This document shows positions 16,313 through 22,598 of a stretch of DNA of 36,122 bases, piece by piece. The notes under the pieces are model-generated. The model did no database searches and had not been told where the DNA came from. It worked only from the letters and a program-made list of their open reading frames with translations. A program made the position numbers and the translations under genes. The stretch spans positions 1-36,122 of the forward strand of contig JAIPDO010000040.1 in NCBI GenBank assembly GCA_021737645.1, given 5' to 3'. Origin of the DNA: Desulfarculaceae bacterium. GTDB taxonomy: Bacteria; Desulfobacterota; Desulfarculia; Desulfarculales; Desulfarculaceae. Positions within the stretch are counted from its first letter, which is position 1. Each line of letters opens with the position of its first letter.

Positions 16313-17176
16313 TTAGGCCATTTCGCGTTCGCCGGCCTCAAAGGCCTTGACCGCTTCTTCGTGCACCGCCTCCACCAATTGGGCCTTCATGGCCAAGAAC
16401 TCCTCCGAGGCCAGCATGGAATATTGCCGGGGACGGGGCAGGTTGACCTGCAAGGTCTTTTTGATGTAGCCGGGCCGGGTGGTCATCACCAGCACCTTGT
16501 CGGCCAGGAAGATGGCCTCTTCCAGGTCGTGGGTGATGAAAAAGATGGTCTTGCCGGTGGCGTCGTACAGCTCCAGCAGATACTGGTGGCTGGCGCTCTT
16601 GGTCACGGTGTCCATGGCCCTAAACGGCTCGTCCAACAGCAGCACCTTGGGGTTGTTGATCAGCGCACGGATAATCTCCACCCGCCGCTGCATTCCCGAG
16701 GAGAGCTGGCCGGGGTAGGAGGTCTCGATGTCGTTGAGCCCCACCCGAGAGAGCATCTCCTGGGCCCGCTTGTTGGCGGCCTCCTCGCTCATGGCTCCTT
16801 GCGCCACCGGGCCGTAGGTCACGTTTTCCAAGACCGTTTTCCAGGGGAACAGGGCTCCGTGCTGGAACACCACCACCCGGTCCGGTCCGGGGCTGGGGTC
16901 CTTGTCCACCGTGGCCAGCGGCTCCCCGTCCAGGAGTATCTCCCCGGAGGTGAGGCCGTCGAAGCCGGCGATGGTGTTGAGCAGGGTTGATTTGCCGCAG
17001 CCGCTGGGGCCCACGATGGCCACGAACTCGCCGGCGGCGATCTCCAACGAGCAGTTTTTAAGGGCCACCACGTGGACCCCTTCCGGGTCGTAGATCTTGC
17101 CCACGTCGCGGATGGACATGGCCCCTTCGCTGGCCCGGCAGGCCGCTTCAGGCGTATTCATGTTTGTTTGTTCCAT
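16313..17176 (-). CDS. ABC transporter ATPase, NrtD/SsuB family, altered signature
   Basis: 287-residue ATP-binding subunit. Walker A is GPSGCGKST (56-64), Q-loop Q105, Walker B LLDEP (180-184, D182 and E183), and the switch histidine H216 is present in FITHDLEEA. The signature is LSSGMQ (158-163) instead of LSGGMQ. Together with the H-loop change in the other ATPase this places both deviations in the same composite nucleotide site of a heterodimer. GGGGAAG precedes the ATG. The gene lies 15 bp after permease 1 and 19 bp before permease 2. Confidence 0.88.
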   Translation of the reverse strand: MEQTNMNTPEAACRASEGAMSIRDVGKIYDPEGVHVVALKNCSLEIAAGEFVAIVGPSGCGKSTLLNTIAGFDGLTSGEILLDGEPLATVDKDPSPGPDRVVVFQHGALFPWKTVLENVTYGPVAQGAMSEEAANKRAQEMLSRVGLNDIETSYPGQLSSGMQRRVEIIRALINNPKVLLLDEPFRAMDTVTKSASHQYLLELYDATGKTIFFITHDLEEAIFLADKVLVMTTRPGYIKKTLQVNLPRPRQYSMLASEEFLAMKAQLVEAVHEEAVKAFEAGEREMA

Positions 17177-17191
17177 GCTTTTCTTCCCCGC

Positions 17192-18103
17192 CTAGGAGCC
17201 GTAGAGTTCGCGCTCGCGCCAGGCCATGAGCTTACGGCCCACGCTGCGCACCGCCGCGCTGGACACCCAGCCGATGACCCCCAGGGTGGCCATGCCGATG
17301 ACGATGACCGGGTACTGGATGAGCGAGTAGCTGTCCCAGATCAAAAAGCCCAGGCCGTACTGGGCGGCGATCATCTCGCCGGCCACCAGTGAGAACCAGG
17401 CGGCCCCCATGGAGATTTGCAGGCCGGTGAAGATGAAGGGCATGGCCCCGGGCAGCACCACGTCGAACAACAGGCGTCTCTTGTCGGCCCCCAGGCAGCG
17501 AGCCGCCCGGAAGTAGCTCTCGTCGATGGATTCAACCCCCAGCAGGGTGTTGAGCGCGGTAACGAAGAAAGCCACCAGGAAGGTTACGAAGATGACCGCT
17601 GGTTCGTCGCCGGGCAGAATGAGGATGGCCAAGGGCACCCAGGCCAGGGGCGGGATGGGCCGGATCAGCTCCACCAGGGGGTAGGAGTAATCGTAGAACT
17701 TGCGGCTCCAGCCCATCAGCAGGCCCATGGGCACCCCCAACAGAGTGGCCAGCACAAAGGCGGTGGTGGCCCGGTAGGTGCTGTAGATGATGTGGGTGTA
17801 GTAGTCTTCGGTGTAGATGGAGATGCCGTAGTCCGGGTCCGGGCTGAGCCACTCCAAAAGACATTCCCAGGGCCCCGGCAGGCGGCTGAACCAGGGCAGG
17901 CTGAAGGTCTTGACCGTCAGCTCCCAAACCACCACAAAGGCCACGAATCCGCCCAGTTGCAACAGGAAGCTCCTGCTGGTCAGGGTCTTGCGGATCTGGT
18001 GCCCCCAGGAAATCTCGTACAGGTGGGCTTTTTTCTTTTGCTGCCAGGCGCCCACCGCCAATACGGCCATCAGCAAAAGGCCCAAAACTATATATGGGTT
18101 CAT
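17192..18103 (-). CDS. ABC transporter permease 1, NrtB/SsuC family
   Basis: 303-residue permease with an extra N-terminal hydrophobic segment (residues 2-20) ahead of the six-helix core (about 45-290). RPIPPLAWVP lies in the first half of the core and the EAA-type loop RCLGADKRRLLFDVVLPGAM in the second. Slightly longer than permease 2. Second gene of the leftward unit, separated from the binding-protein gene by 122 bp that contains a strong hairpin (18153-18185). Confidence 0.88.
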   Translation of the reverse strand: MNPYIVLGLLLMAVLAVGAWQQKKKAHLYEISWGHQIRKTLTSRSFLLQLGGFVAFVVVWELTVKTFSLPWFSRLPGPWECLLEWLSPDPDYGISIYTEDYYTHIIYSTYRATTAFVLATLLGVPMGLLMGWSRKFYDYSYPLVELIRPIPPLAWVPLAILILPGDEPAVIFVTFLVAFFVTALNTLLGVESIDESYFRAARCLGADKRRLLFDVVLPGAMPFIFTGLQISMGAAWFSLVAGEMIAAQYGLGFLIWDSYSLIQYPVIVIGMATLGVIGWVSSAAVRSVGRKLMAWRERELYGS

Positions 18104-18152
18104 GACGCTGTCATCCCATCCTTAGGTGCATTAGCCGGATGCCTTGCTTGGG

Positions 18153-18185
18153 CCCTTTCCCGCCCGGAGCCCGGGCGGGAAAGGG
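18153..18185. repeat. Strong 15-bp stem hairpin between binding protein and permease genes
   Basis: CCCTTTCCCGCCCGG (18153-18167) and CCGGGCGGGAAAGGG (18171-18185) are perfect 15-bp arms around a 3-nt loop. TTTT follows on the plus strand only. On the leftward transcript it would be a 3' stabilising or attenuating hairpin that raises binding-protein mRNA over the downstream genes, a common arrangement in ABC operons. On the plus strand it would be a good terminator, perhaps against antisense reads. Confidence 0.8.
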
Positions 18186-18225
18186 TTTTCATCGCTTACG
18201 GGGCAAGCTAAAGGCGCATCCGCCC

Positions 18226-19353
18226 TTATTCGCCGGTATAGGCGCTGGCGGGCAGGCCCTTGATCACCGCCACCGGAGCCTTCACGCCCATTTCCTTCAT
18301 GGCCTCGGTAACCGGGCCCTCGTTGATGGCGCCCTTGGGGATGTCGCCGGACTTGAGCACCTTGAGGCTGTGCAGGAACTCGTAGCCCTTCTTCATTAGA
18401 TCCAACACCCTGGGGGAGAAGACCATCTCGCCCACGTAGACCACCTCGTCGCCACCCACGGACTCGGGGTGTTTCTCATACAGGGCCTTCCACAGGATCT
18501 TGGGGGTGTAGCCCTGGGTCTCTTTCATGACCATCTTGGCCACGCCCATGGGGTCTTTTTCCATGATCTGCAGGGCCTCGATCTCGGCCTTGAGCCAGCC
18601 CTTGGCCGCCTCGGGGTGCTTCTCGATGAAGTCCTGACGCATCAGGGTGAAGTTGGCGTCCAACTCGCCATAGGGAGAACCGGTGGCCGCGTACTTGGCG
18701 AAGCCCTGCTCCACCACCTTGCGGGCGTGGGGCTCCCACATGGCCGCCGCGTCAATCTTGCCGGCCTCAAAGGAGCTGGCGATGACCTCGATGGTCATGT
18801 ACTGGAGCCGCTTGGGCTTGACCTTGTTCTTCTTGAGCACCGACTCGAAAAAGCGGTTGGCGCAGGTGCCGCGGTGCACGGCCAGCATTTTGCCGTTCAT
18901 CCACTTGATGGCCTCGGCGGGGCTTTTGAAGTCGGGGGCGTCCTTGCGAACCACGATGAGGTTGCAGTTCTGGCCATTGCTGATCATGGGCACCGACACC
19001 AAACGGATGTCGCCTTGCTTTTTCTTGGTGGTGGCCACCAAGGAGGGCATGTCGCCCATAGTGCCGACTTGCATTTTGTCGGCCAACAGAGCGTTGACCA
19101 TGGGCGGGCCGGTAAGGTGAGCCTCGAAGTTTACCTTGCTGCCCTTGGGCAGGTACTTCTTCCACAGGCCCATTTGTTTGATGACCACTCCGCTCCATCC
19201 GCCGGTCCAATAGGGATGGTAGCCGTAGGTGATCTCCACCGGCTCAGCCGCCTGAACCGGAGCCGCCACCGTACCGATAACGGCCGCTGAGAACATCAGC
19301 AGGCCGGCCACGATGCCGGTGACCTTGGCTAGGTGAGAAAATTTCTTGATCAT
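18226..19353 (-). CDS. ABC substrate-binding protein, NMT1/SsuA/TauA type
   Basis: 375-residue periplasmic solute-binding protein of the nitrate/sulfonate/taurine (NMT1/THI5-like) fold. The signal peptide occupies residues 1 to about 35 (ends VQA-AEP). Family features include GTMGDMPSL, the interlobe segment AVHRGTCANRFFESVLKK and a strand with IDAAAMWEPH. The frame opens upstream, but ATG 19353 has AAGGAGG 9 nt before it and begins the signal peptide. First gene of the leftward unit, about 85 nt after the predicted -24/-12 start. The ligand is unknown; from the adjacent corrinoid system a methylated compound is the best guess. Confidence 0.88.
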   Translation of the reverse strand: MIKKFSHLAKVTGIVAGLLMFSAAVIGTVAAPVQAAEPVEITYGYHPYWTGGWSGVVIKQMGLWKKYLPKGSKVNFEAHLTGPPMVNALLADKMQVGTMGDMPSLVATTKKKQGDIRLVSVPMISNGQNCNLIVVRKDAPDFKSPAEAIKWMNGKMLAVHRGTCANRFFESVLKKNKVKPKRLQYMTIEVIASSFEAGKIDAAAMWEPHARKVVEQGFAKYAATGSPYGELDANFTLMRQDFIEKHPEAAKGWLKAEIEALQIMEKDPMGVAKMVMKETQGYTPKILWKALYEKHPESVGGDEVVYVGEMVFSPRVLDLMKKGYEFLHSLKVLKSGDIPKGAINEGPVTEAMKEMGVKAPVAVIKGLPASAYTGE

Positions 19354-19448
19354 AATGAAAAACCTCCTTGGCGCTCCGTGTTGTGGCCCGCGGGGGCTAC
19401 ACTTGGGAAGAGCCGACGCTCCACCCACCTCTTGCTAAGGCTTATGTG

Positions 19449-19464
19449 TGCAGTTGGCATGCCA
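19449..19464 (-). promoter_or_regulatory. Sigma-54 promoter for the ABC importer operon
   Basis: On the minus strand the sequence reads TGGCAT-GCCAA-CTGCA. The invariant GG and GC are exactly spaced and only peripheral bases differ from consensus. The -24 half lies inside a 12-bp perfect palindrome TTGGCATGCCAA (19454-19465). The predicted start near 19438 leaves a leader of about 85 nt before the binding-protein gene. Confidence 0.65.
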
Positions 19465-19596
19465 AGGAGGGGGCCGCGCCGCTCAAGGAGCGCACCAAAA
19501 CCGGTCCGGCGCGGTTATGTCCTATCAATCAAGGCAGTTATAAGTTTCATGCTATTTGAGGGCCTCGCCAGGTCCAGCTCCTCCACGGCGCAGTTC

Positions 19597-19646
19597 CGGT
19601 GCCTATCGACACCGAGACGCCGAATTTTGGTGCAAAACAGCACCAA
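19597..19646. promoter_or_regulatory. Pair of GGTG-N8-CACC sites, candidate activator enhancer
   Basis: Site 1, CGGTG-N8-CACCG, spans 19597-19614. Site 2, TTGGTGC-N6-GCACCAA, spans 19627-19646. Both contain GGTG-N8-CACC, and the cores start 31 bp apart (19598 and 19629), about three helical turns. They sit between the two divergent -24/-12 promoters, roughly 160-220 bp from each start, where enhancer sites of sigma-54 activators normally lie. The activator is not identified. Confidence 0.6.
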
Positions 19647-19818
19647 GATTGGCCCCACCGCACCCCCGGAAACGGGAGCCCGGCGGGTAACAACCTATTT
19701 AATTCGGGAGTTTCTCGAGGCTTTTTGGTGGGCGTTTAGGCTTTTTATATCCTTATTACACAAAGTTATGCTAATTATAGCCTGCGGGGGGCCAAAAGGT
19801 GCCCATTTTCTCCTTGGG

Positions 19819-19834
19819 TGGCACACATATTGAA
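19819..19834 (+). promoter_or_regulatory. Probable sigma-54 promoter for the methyltransferase operon
   Basis: TGGCAC-ACATA-TTGAA matches the -24 element perfectly. The -12 element has GA in place of GC at the correct spacing, so it is weaker than the other three in the window. The predicted start near 19844 gives a leader of about 70 nt containing a hairpin. Confidence 0.5.
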
Positions 19835-19865
19835 GTACCTCTCCCCGACAGACGCCGATAATTCC

Positions 19866-19890
19866 GGCGGGCCTAATTTATTCGCCCGCC
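19866..19890 (+). repeat. Hairpin in methyltransferase operon leader
   Basis: GGCGGGC (19866-19872) pairs with GCCCGCC (19884-19890) across an 11-nt A/T-rich loop. It ends 11 nt before the GGGAGG ribosome binding site, so it could stabilise the 5' end of the message or affect ribosome access. No cobalamin-riboswitch B12 box is seen in this region. Confidence 0.5.
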
Positions 19891-19914
19891 CACAGCCAGC
19901 AGGGAGGACATCCT

Positions 19915-20955
19915 TTGGCAGAGAAAGCTCACATTCCCCTTGGCGTGGGGTTCTACCCCGACTGGTGGAAAGCAAACTACGGCATCACCTTCGGCAGGGA
20001 CTATTACTATGATCCCGACTACCGGGTCGAGGTGGGCCTGAAGCAGCAGAAGGCCCTGTACGAGCGCTTCGGCGACGTGGGCCTGGGCCAGGCCGATCCC
20101 CAGCCTAAGCCCCTGATCTCCTTCGGCATGGTTATGCTGCCGGCCATCTTCGGCTGCGAGATCGTCTTCGAAGAGGCCGCCCTGCCCTGGGCCATGCCCC
20201 TGAACCTCTCGGCCGAGGAGTGCGACAAGCTGGTCAAGCCCGACCTGACCAAGGTTGAGCCCATGGCCTCGGTACTGAAACAGATCGACCACCTCAAAAG
20301 CAAGTACGGCAAGGTGGTGGGCGACATCAACGTGACCGGCGTGCAGAACCTGGCCCTCAAAATCCGGGGCGACGAGCTTTACATGGACTACTACGAGGAG
20401 CCGGAGTTCGCCCATCGGCTGCTCACCTTCTGCTCCGAATGCATCATCGACCTGTGGAAGTTCATCTACCCCATCACCGGCACCGGCGCGGTGGACGTGA
20501 CCCCCATGTGCGACCCCACCATCTTCTGCGTGCCCAACTGCACCGTGGAGCAGATCAGCGGCGACACCTACGAAGAGTTCGGCCTGCCCTACGACAACAT
20601 GCTGGCCGAGGCCTGCCATCCCTTCGGCATCCACCACTGCGGCAGCCTGGACCCGGTAGTGGAGCATTACGCCAAGGTCAAGAACCTGGTGTTCATGGAG
20701 GCCGGTTTCGGCACCGACTTCGCGGCGGCCCGCAAGATCCTGGGCCCTGACGTGGCCTTCAACGCCCGCATCAGCCCGGTGCTGATGAAAAACGGCACCG
20801 CCGAGGAGGTGGCGGCCACGGTCAAGGACGCCATCGACCAGGGCGCGCCCTTGTCCAACTACTCCATAGACACCGTGGGTCTCACCGACGGGGTGCCCGA
20901 CGAGAACGTGCGGGCCGCCCGGCGCATGGCCATGGAATACGGCCTGATCGGTTAA
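19915..20955 (+). CDS. UroD-family corrinoid methyltransferase
   Basis: 346-residue cytoplasmic TIM-barrel protein of the uroporphyrinogen decarboxylase superfamily, in the branch that moves methyl groups to or from corrinoid proteins (MtaA, MtbA, MtsA and O-demethylase components). The zinc-site start HHC is present at residues 240-242 (GIHHCGS). No cysteine occurs after C242, so the third Cys ligand of the MtaA/MtbA HxC...C site is missing. The start is TTG at 19915 with GGGAGG 7 nt before it. It is the first gene of a unit continuing with pterin methyltransferase and corrinoid protein, so it is the likely substrate:corrinoid methyltransferase. True UroD is unlikely given this context. Substrate could be a methoxylated, methylated-amine or methyl-sulfur compound. 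Confidence 0.82.
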   Translation: MAEKAHIPLGVGFYPDWWKANYGITFGRDYYYDPDYRVEVGLKQQKALYERFGDVGLGQADPQPKPLISFGMVMLPAIFGCEIVFEEAALPWAMPLNLSAEECDKLVKPDLTKVEPMASVLKQIDHLKSKYGKVVGDINVTGVQNLALKIRGDELYMDYYEEPEFAHRLLTFCSECIIDLWKFIYPITGTGAVDVTPMCDPTIFCVPNCTVEQISGDTYEEFGLPYDNMLAEACHPFGIHHCGSLDPVVEHYAKVKNLVFMEAGFGTDFAAARKILGPDVAFNARISPVLMKNGTAEEVAATVKDAIDQGAPLSNYSIDTVGLTDGVPDENVRAARRMAMEYGLIG

Positions 20956-20977
20956 CCCACCCTAAGCAAAGGCAAGA

Positions 20978-21838
20978 ATGATGCAGACCGTAATCAGCAG
21001 CCCCAGCCGGGAAGTGATCATTGGCCACGACCAGCCGGTGGTCATGATCGGCGAGCGCATAAACCCCACGGGCCGCAAAAAGCTGGCCGCCGCCCTGGAA
21101 AAGGGCGATATGAGCCTGGTGCAAAAAGAGGCCATGAACCAGGTGGCCGCCGGGGCCCAGGTCTTGGATGTGAACGTTGGCGTCTCGGGCGCGGATGAAA
21201 AGGACTTGATGCTCCAGGCCTTGCAGGCCATCACCGAGGTGGTGGACGTGCCCCTGTGCATCGACTCGGCCAAGCCCGAGGTGCTGGCCGTGGGCCTGGA
21301 GGCCTACAAGGGCAAGGCCCTGGTCAACTCGGTCAACGGCGAAGAGGCCAAGCTCAAGGAGGTCTTGCCCCTGGTGGCCCAGTACAAAGCGGCGGTGGTG
21401 GCCCTGACCATGGACGATAAAGGCATCCCCACCGACGTGGCCACCCGCCTGGCCATCGCCGACAAGATCGTGAACGAGGCGGCCAAGCTGGGCATTCCCC
21501 TGGAGGACATCGTCATCGATCCCCTGGCCATGAGCGTGGCCGCCGACGACTCCGCCGGTCTGGCCGCCCTGGAGGCTTTGGCGGGCATCAAGAAGAACCT
21601 GGGGGTCAACCAGACCATCGGGGCCAGCAACGTCTCCTACGGCTTGCCGGACCGCAGGGCCATCAACGCCACCTTTTTGGCCATGGCGGTGATGGCCGGG
21701 CTCACCTGCCCCATCACCGACCCCACCGTTTGGCCCGTACGCAGAACCTTGCTCATCAGTGACCTTCTGACCGGCAAGGACGAATACGCCATGAACTATA
21801 TCACCGCCTATAGGGAACAATTCCCCGAAGAAGACTAA
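20978..21838 (+). CDS. Pterin-binding methyltransferase, AcsE/MtrH-like
   Basis: 286-residue cytoplasmic TIM-barrel methyltransferase of the dihydropteroate-synthase/MeTr superfamily. Motifs in order: GERINPTG (25-32), DVN (64-66), DSA (96-98), NSVNGE (117-122), D181-PLA and GASNVSYGLP (215-224). These are the pterin-binding residues of AcsE-type methyltetrahydrofolate:corrinoid methyltransferases. In this operon it probably works in the direction methyl-corrinoid plus tetrahydrofolate to methyl-tetrahydrofolate, feeding the Wood-Ljungdahl pathway. It starts 22 bp after the UroD-family gene. It could instead serve the acetyl-CoA pathway directly, but no CODH/ACS genes are in view. Confidence 0.88.
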   Translation: MMQTVISSPSREVIIGHDQPVVMIGERINPTGRKKLAAALEKGDMSLVQKEAMNQVAAGAQVLDVNVGVSGADEKDLMLQALQAITEVVDVPLCIDSAKPEVLAVGLEAYKGKALVNSVNGEEAKLKEVLPLVAQYKAAVVALTMDDKGIPTDVATRLAIADKIVNEAAKLGIPLEDIVIDPLAMSVAADDSAGLAALEALAGIKKNLGVNQTIGASNVSYGLPDRRAINATFLAMAVMAGLTCPITDPTVWPVRRTLLISDLLTGKDEYAMNYITAYREQFPEED

Positions 21839-21865
21839 GGCGAGCAGAACTGAAGAGGAGAAAAC

Positions 21866-22513
21866 GTGGCTGACTTGCAGGCAATCAAGGAAGCGGTAAG
21901 CAAGGGCAAACGCAAGGACATCGTAGGGCTGGTGCAGGCCGCCCTGGACGACGGCGCGGACCCCAACACCATAATCAACGACTACATGATCGAGGCCATG
22001 AAAGAAGTGGGCGCCCGCTTCGAGGCCAAGAAGATCTTCGTGCCCGAGATGATGATCGCCGCGCGCACCATGCAGACGGGCCTGGACGTGATCAAGCCCA
22101 TTTTGGAGTCCCAAGGCTCCCAAAAAGAGACCGTTGGCACCGTGGTCATCGGCACCGTGTTCGGCGATTTGCACGACATCGGCAAGAACCTGGTGGTGCT
22201 GATGCTGGAAAGCTCGGGCTTTGAGGTTTTTAACATCGGCGAAAACGTGCCGCCGGAGAAGTTTCTGGAAAAGGCCAAGGAGCATGGCGCCGACATCGTG
22301 GGGCTGTCCAGCCTGCTGACCACCGGCGACCCCCATGTGAAGGCCACGGTGGAGGCCATCAAAGCCAGCGACCTGGCGGGCAAGGTGAAGGTGGTCTGCG
22401 GCGGCGCGGCGGTCACCCGCAAATTCGCGGTGGATCAGTGCGGGGCCGACGGCCACGCCACCGACGCGGTGGACGCGGTGAAGACCATCAAGCAGTTGAT
22501 GAACTTGAATTAG
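21866..22513 (+). CDS. Methyltransferase corrinoid protein, MtaC/MtbC type
   Basis: 215-residue two-domain corrinoid carrier. An N-terminal helical cap (about 1-85) precedes a Rossmann-type B12 domain (about 90-213). The cobalt-ligating motif DLHDIG is at 101-106, with H103 as lower ligand, and SSLLTTG and GGAAVT match the other B12 loops. The start is GTG 21866, preceded by AGAGGAG. It shuttles the methyl group between the UroD-family and pterin methyltransferases encoded just upstream. A strong terminator follows immediately. Confidence 0.92.
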   Translation: MADLQAIKEAVSKGKRKDIVGLVQAALDDGADPNTIINDYMIEAMKEVGARFEAKKIFVPEMMIAARTMQTGLDVIKPILESQGSQKETVGTVVIGTVFGDLHDIGKNLVVLMLESSGFEVFNIGENVPPEKFLEKAKEHGADIVGLSSLLTTGDPHVKATVEAIKASDLAGKVKVVCGGAAVTRKFAVDQCGADGHATDAVDAVKTIKQLMNLN

Positions 22514-22535
22514 ACTCTCCCCTACCTCCCTGCAA

Positions 22536-22585
22536 GGCGCGCGGGGCCTCTCCCCCCCTCTACCGCCCCGCGCGCCGTTTTTTTT
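22536..22585 (+). terminator. Intrinsic terminator after the corrinoid protein gene
   Basis: GGCGCGCGGGG (22536-22546) pairs perfectly with CCCCGCGCGCC (22566-22576) across a 19-nt loop, followed by eight T (22578-22585). It lies between the three abundant methyl-transfer components and the activator genes, so readthrough would give lower levels of the latter. Confidence 0.88.
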
Positions 22586-22598
22586 ACCGGGAGCGACC

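Noticed and set aside
19354-19914. Possible cobalamin riboswitch ahead of the corrinoid operon
   Set aside because: No B12-box-like segment or matching fold could be found; the region is better explained by -24/-12 promoters and the GGTG-N8-CACC sites.
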